A DNA stretch of 64,000 nt from CAXBCP01 sp963974055 (lineage in GTDB: Bacteria; Pseudomonadota; Alphaproteobacteria; MPNO01; UBA830): contig CAXBCP010000025.1 of assembly GCA_963974055.1 (NCBI GenBank), forward strand, positions 1 through 64,000, read 5' to 3'. Position 1 is the first letter of the stretch. Each line of letters begins with the position of its first letter. The translations under genes were made by a program, and so were the position numbers. The notes under the pieces are model-generated. The model did not search any database. It worked only from the letters and a program-made list of their open reading frames with translations, and was not told the origin of the DNA. This document shows positions 62,462-64,000 of the stretch, one piece after another.

Positions 62462-63469
62462 ATGAAACGACTATTGACAGTCTCTGCCATTCTCGCGGCA
62501 GGTGCCGCGTTTACGGTTGCGCCGGCCAGCGCACAAAAAACCTATACGATGAAAATCGGGTTCGTCACGATCAACGATTCGAACCACCGGATGGCGAGCT
62601 GGATGAAGAAAGACCTCGAGGCAAAATCCGGCGGCCGCATCAAGGTCGGCGTGTTTCCGGCGGGTCAGCTCGGCAAGGTGCCGCGCCAGATCGAAGGCAT
62701 CCAGCTCGGCACCCAGGAATCTTTCCTGATCCCACCGGGTTTCTTCGTCGGCATCAACCGCGCCTACATGGTGACCGATGCCCCGGGCCTGTTCGATTCA
62801 ATCGCGCACCAGTACCGGGCGGCCAACCATCCGCCGTTCCGCGACAGATTCTTCAAGCTGGGCGAAGACAAAGGCATTCTCGGAAACGCGATCTGGTCGT
62901 GCGGCGATACCGCAGTCAACACGATCAAGCCCTTCAGAAAGCTCGCGGACATCAAGGGCCTGAAAATCCGCGTGCTGGCGACGCCGCTCGAACGTGCCGT
63001 GATGGAAAAGATGGGCGCGACGGGCGTGCCGATGCCGTATACCGAAGTCCTGCCCGGCATGCAGCGCAAAACCATCGACGGCGTGCGCACCGGCATCATC
63101 GTGATGTTCCCGTCGAAGTTCTACACCGTCGCCAAGCACGTCACGCTCTCCGCCACAGCGCACATTACCTGCGCCCAGTTCCTCAGTGCATCGTGGATGA
63201 AATCCCTGCCCGACGACCTGCGTGCGATGGTCGTCCAGTCCGGACGGGATGTGACGCCTCTGGTCGGCAAATGGGGTGAGGACATGACCCGGGCGGCCGA
63301 GAAAAAATGGACCGAGGTCGGCGGCTCGGTGCACCGCCTGCCCGAAGCGGAGCAGAAGGACCTGATCAAACGCGTTGCGACGATCGGCGACGAAATCCTC
63401 GGCAAGGACCCACGGACAAGTGAAATGTTCACCCTGCTGAAACAGGCGGCAGCCGCAACACGTCAGTAA
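62462..63469 (+). CDS. TRAP transporter substrate-binding protein DctP (copy 1)
   Basis: 335 residues from MKRLLTVSAILAAG; the signal peptide is cleaved near ASAQKT (about residue 24). The DctP fold follows: MKIGFVTINDSNHRMASWMK, GGRIKVGVFPAGQLGKVPRQ, and GLKIRVLATPLERAVMEKMG in the ligand-binding arginine region. It binds an organic anion in the periplasm for a TRAP transporter; dctQ and dctM are not in the window. It is followed by a terminator, so it may be expressed alone. Confidence 0.93.
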   Translation: MKRLLTVSAILAAGAAFTVAPASAQKTYTMKIGFVTINDSNHRMASWMKKDLEAKSGGRIKVGVFPAGQLGKVPRQIEGIQLGTQESFLIPPGFFVGINRAYMVTDAPGLFDSIAHQYRAANHPPFRDRFFKLGEDKGILGNAIWSCGDTAVNTIKPFRKLADIKGLKIRVLATPLERAVMEKMGATGVPMPYTEVLPGMQRKTIDGVRTGIIVMFPSKFYTVAKHVTLSATAHITCAQFLSASWMKSLPDDLRAMVVQSGRDVTPLVGKWGEDMTRAAEKKWTEVGGSVHRLPEAEQKDLIKRVATIGDEILGKDPRTSEMFTLLKQAAAATRQ

Positions 63470-63500
63470 AAACCGCCGCCAAATACGAACCCGAAACAGG

Positions 63501-63537
63501 CGCGCCGCCGGATTTCTCCGGCGGCGCGATTCTTTTT
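63501..63537 (+). terminator. Rho-independent terminator of the first dctP
   Basis: Perfect 11-bp stem (CGCGCCGCCGG at 63501-63511 and CCGGCGGCGCG at 63518-63528) with a 6-nt loop, then a run ATTCTTTTT. It starts 31 nt after the first dctP stop. Confidence 0.93.
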
Positions 63538-63574
63538 GGCCCGAAAACCCTATAGCCCGCCCGGATATTCAGGT

Positions 63575-63602
63575 TTGCGCCCCTCAATGTGCCCGTGATA
63601 GC
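63575..63602 (+). promoter_or_regulatory. Predicted promoter of the second dctP gene
   Basis: TTGCGC (63575-63580), a 16-nt spacer and GATAGC (63597-63602), matching the first dctP promoter in spacing and flanking sequence. Confidence 0.6.
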
Positions 63603-63678
63603 CTTTCGAAGATACCAAACGGACAGGGAAAACCCTGCCAACCCAACAGGGAAAATGCTTCAACTCAGGAGAGACTTC

Positions 63679-64000
63679 ATGAAACGTCTATTACTTGCTT
63701 CCGCTGCAATAGCGGCGGGCGCCGCGTTCGCCATTGCCCCGGCACAGGCGCAGAAAACCTACAACATGAAAATCGGCATGGTGACGATCAACGATTCGAA
63801 CCATTTCTCGGCCAACTGGCAGAAAAAATATATCGAGGAACAATCCGGCGGCCGCATGAAGGTCGGCGTTTTCCCGGCAGCGCAGCTCGGAAAAATTCCG
63901 CGCCAGATCGAAGGCATCCAGCTCGGCACCCAGGAAGCGTTCAATATTCCGCCGGGATTCTTCATCGGCATCGACAAACGCTTCATGGTCACCGACGCCC
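63679..64000 (+). CDS. TRAP transporter substrate-binding protein DctP (copy 2, partial)
   Basis: 107 codons to the window edge, open throughout. Starts MKRLLLASAAIAAGAAF with a signal peptide ending near AQAQKT. The visible part matches copy 1 closely (MKIGMVTINDSNHFSANWQK, then VGVFPAAQLGKIPRQIEGIQ). AGGAGAG precedes the ATG. It is a tandem duplicate of the first gene, including promoter architecture; the 3' end and any dctQM genes lie beyond the window. Confidence 0.92.
   Translation, partial: MKRLLLASAAIAAGAAFAIAPAQAQKTYNMKIGMVTINDSNHFSANWQKKYIEEQSGGRMKVGVFPAAQLGKIPRQIEGIQLGTQEAFNIPPGFFIGIDKRFMVTDA

Noticed and set aside
1..64000. CRISPR arrays, insertion sequences, tRNA genes
   Set aside because: No regularly spaced repeats, no transposase-like protein with terminal repeats, and no tRNA-like T-arm sequence in the intergenic gaps were seen by eye.

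Overview
This is a GC-rich, gene-dense chromosomal window that reads as a free-living alphaproteobacterium. Supporting markers are an Irr-type and a Fur/Mur-type metalloregulator without the classical CxxC pairs, a MucR/Ros regulator, a CtrA-type TTAA-N7-TTAAC site, the olsBA ornithine-lipid pair, a phoR-pstCAB-phoU-phoB cluster with no adjacent pstS, and the syntenies maeB-mutS-glnD-murJ-trpS and lnt-xre-metK-trmB-rimP-nusA. A Rhodospirillales-like lineage is my best guess, but the window alone does not settle it. I saw no rRNA, tRNA, CRISPR array, insertion sequence or prophage.

Layout. 1-2.3 kb: partner-switching module (STAS antagonist, receiver-PP2C phosphatase, HATPase kinase). 2.5-5.6 kb: rubrerythrin, CCG-domain Fe-S protein and DUF3501 operon next to irr, with Irr-box-like palindromes. 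5.7-7.1 kb: nitronate-monooxygenase-family flavoprotein with a cysteine cluster and a non-standard start. 7.2-16.7 kb: translation/RNA operon rimP-nusA-ylxR-infB-rbfA-truB-rpsO-pnp, read right to left. 16.8-19.5 kb: xre, then metK-trmB. 19.6-25.1 kb: miaB-phoH-ybeY-corC-lnt operon with stop/start overlaps. 25.3-28.3 kb: olsB-olsA (plsC-like), fur/mur, mucR and a divergent TusA-like gene. 28.3-33.2 kb: tsaB/rimI, cell-wall enzymes (D-Ala-D-Ala dipeptidase, polysaccharide deacetylase, Bax-like glucosaminidase) and nfuA. 33.5-37.9 kb: two tandem TauE/SafE exporters, a TIGR02186 membrane protein, a universal stress protein and a Rieske oxygenase. 38.1-48.5 kb: trpS, murJ, glnD and mutS, interrupted by a TauD-LysR pair and a gene remnant. 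48.7-51.0 kb: maeB with a Lys/Ala tail. 51.0-59.7 kb: phosphate island (phoR, PHO box, pstCAB, phoU, phoB, and on the other strand pit with a PhoU-like DUF47 protein). 59.9-64 kb: family 9 glycosyltransferase, AmpG-like permease, and two tandem DctP TRAP receptors, the second cut by the window edge.

How the genes work together. Most of the window is core housekeeping in conserved order. Three regulated modules stand out: iron/peroxide (irr, rubrerythrin operon, fur/mur, nfuA), phosphate (PhoBR, Pst, Pit), with ornithine lipids as a possible membrane counterpart, and envelope remodelling (MurJ, AmpG, VanX-like, Bax-like, deacetylase, Lnt). The accessory parts are the TauD/LysR insertion, the duplicated TauE exporters, the duplicated DctP receptors and the partner-switching module. 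The most unusual sequence-level observations are two genes (the NMO-family gene and trmB) with no ATG, GTG or TTG upstream of their conserved N-termini.
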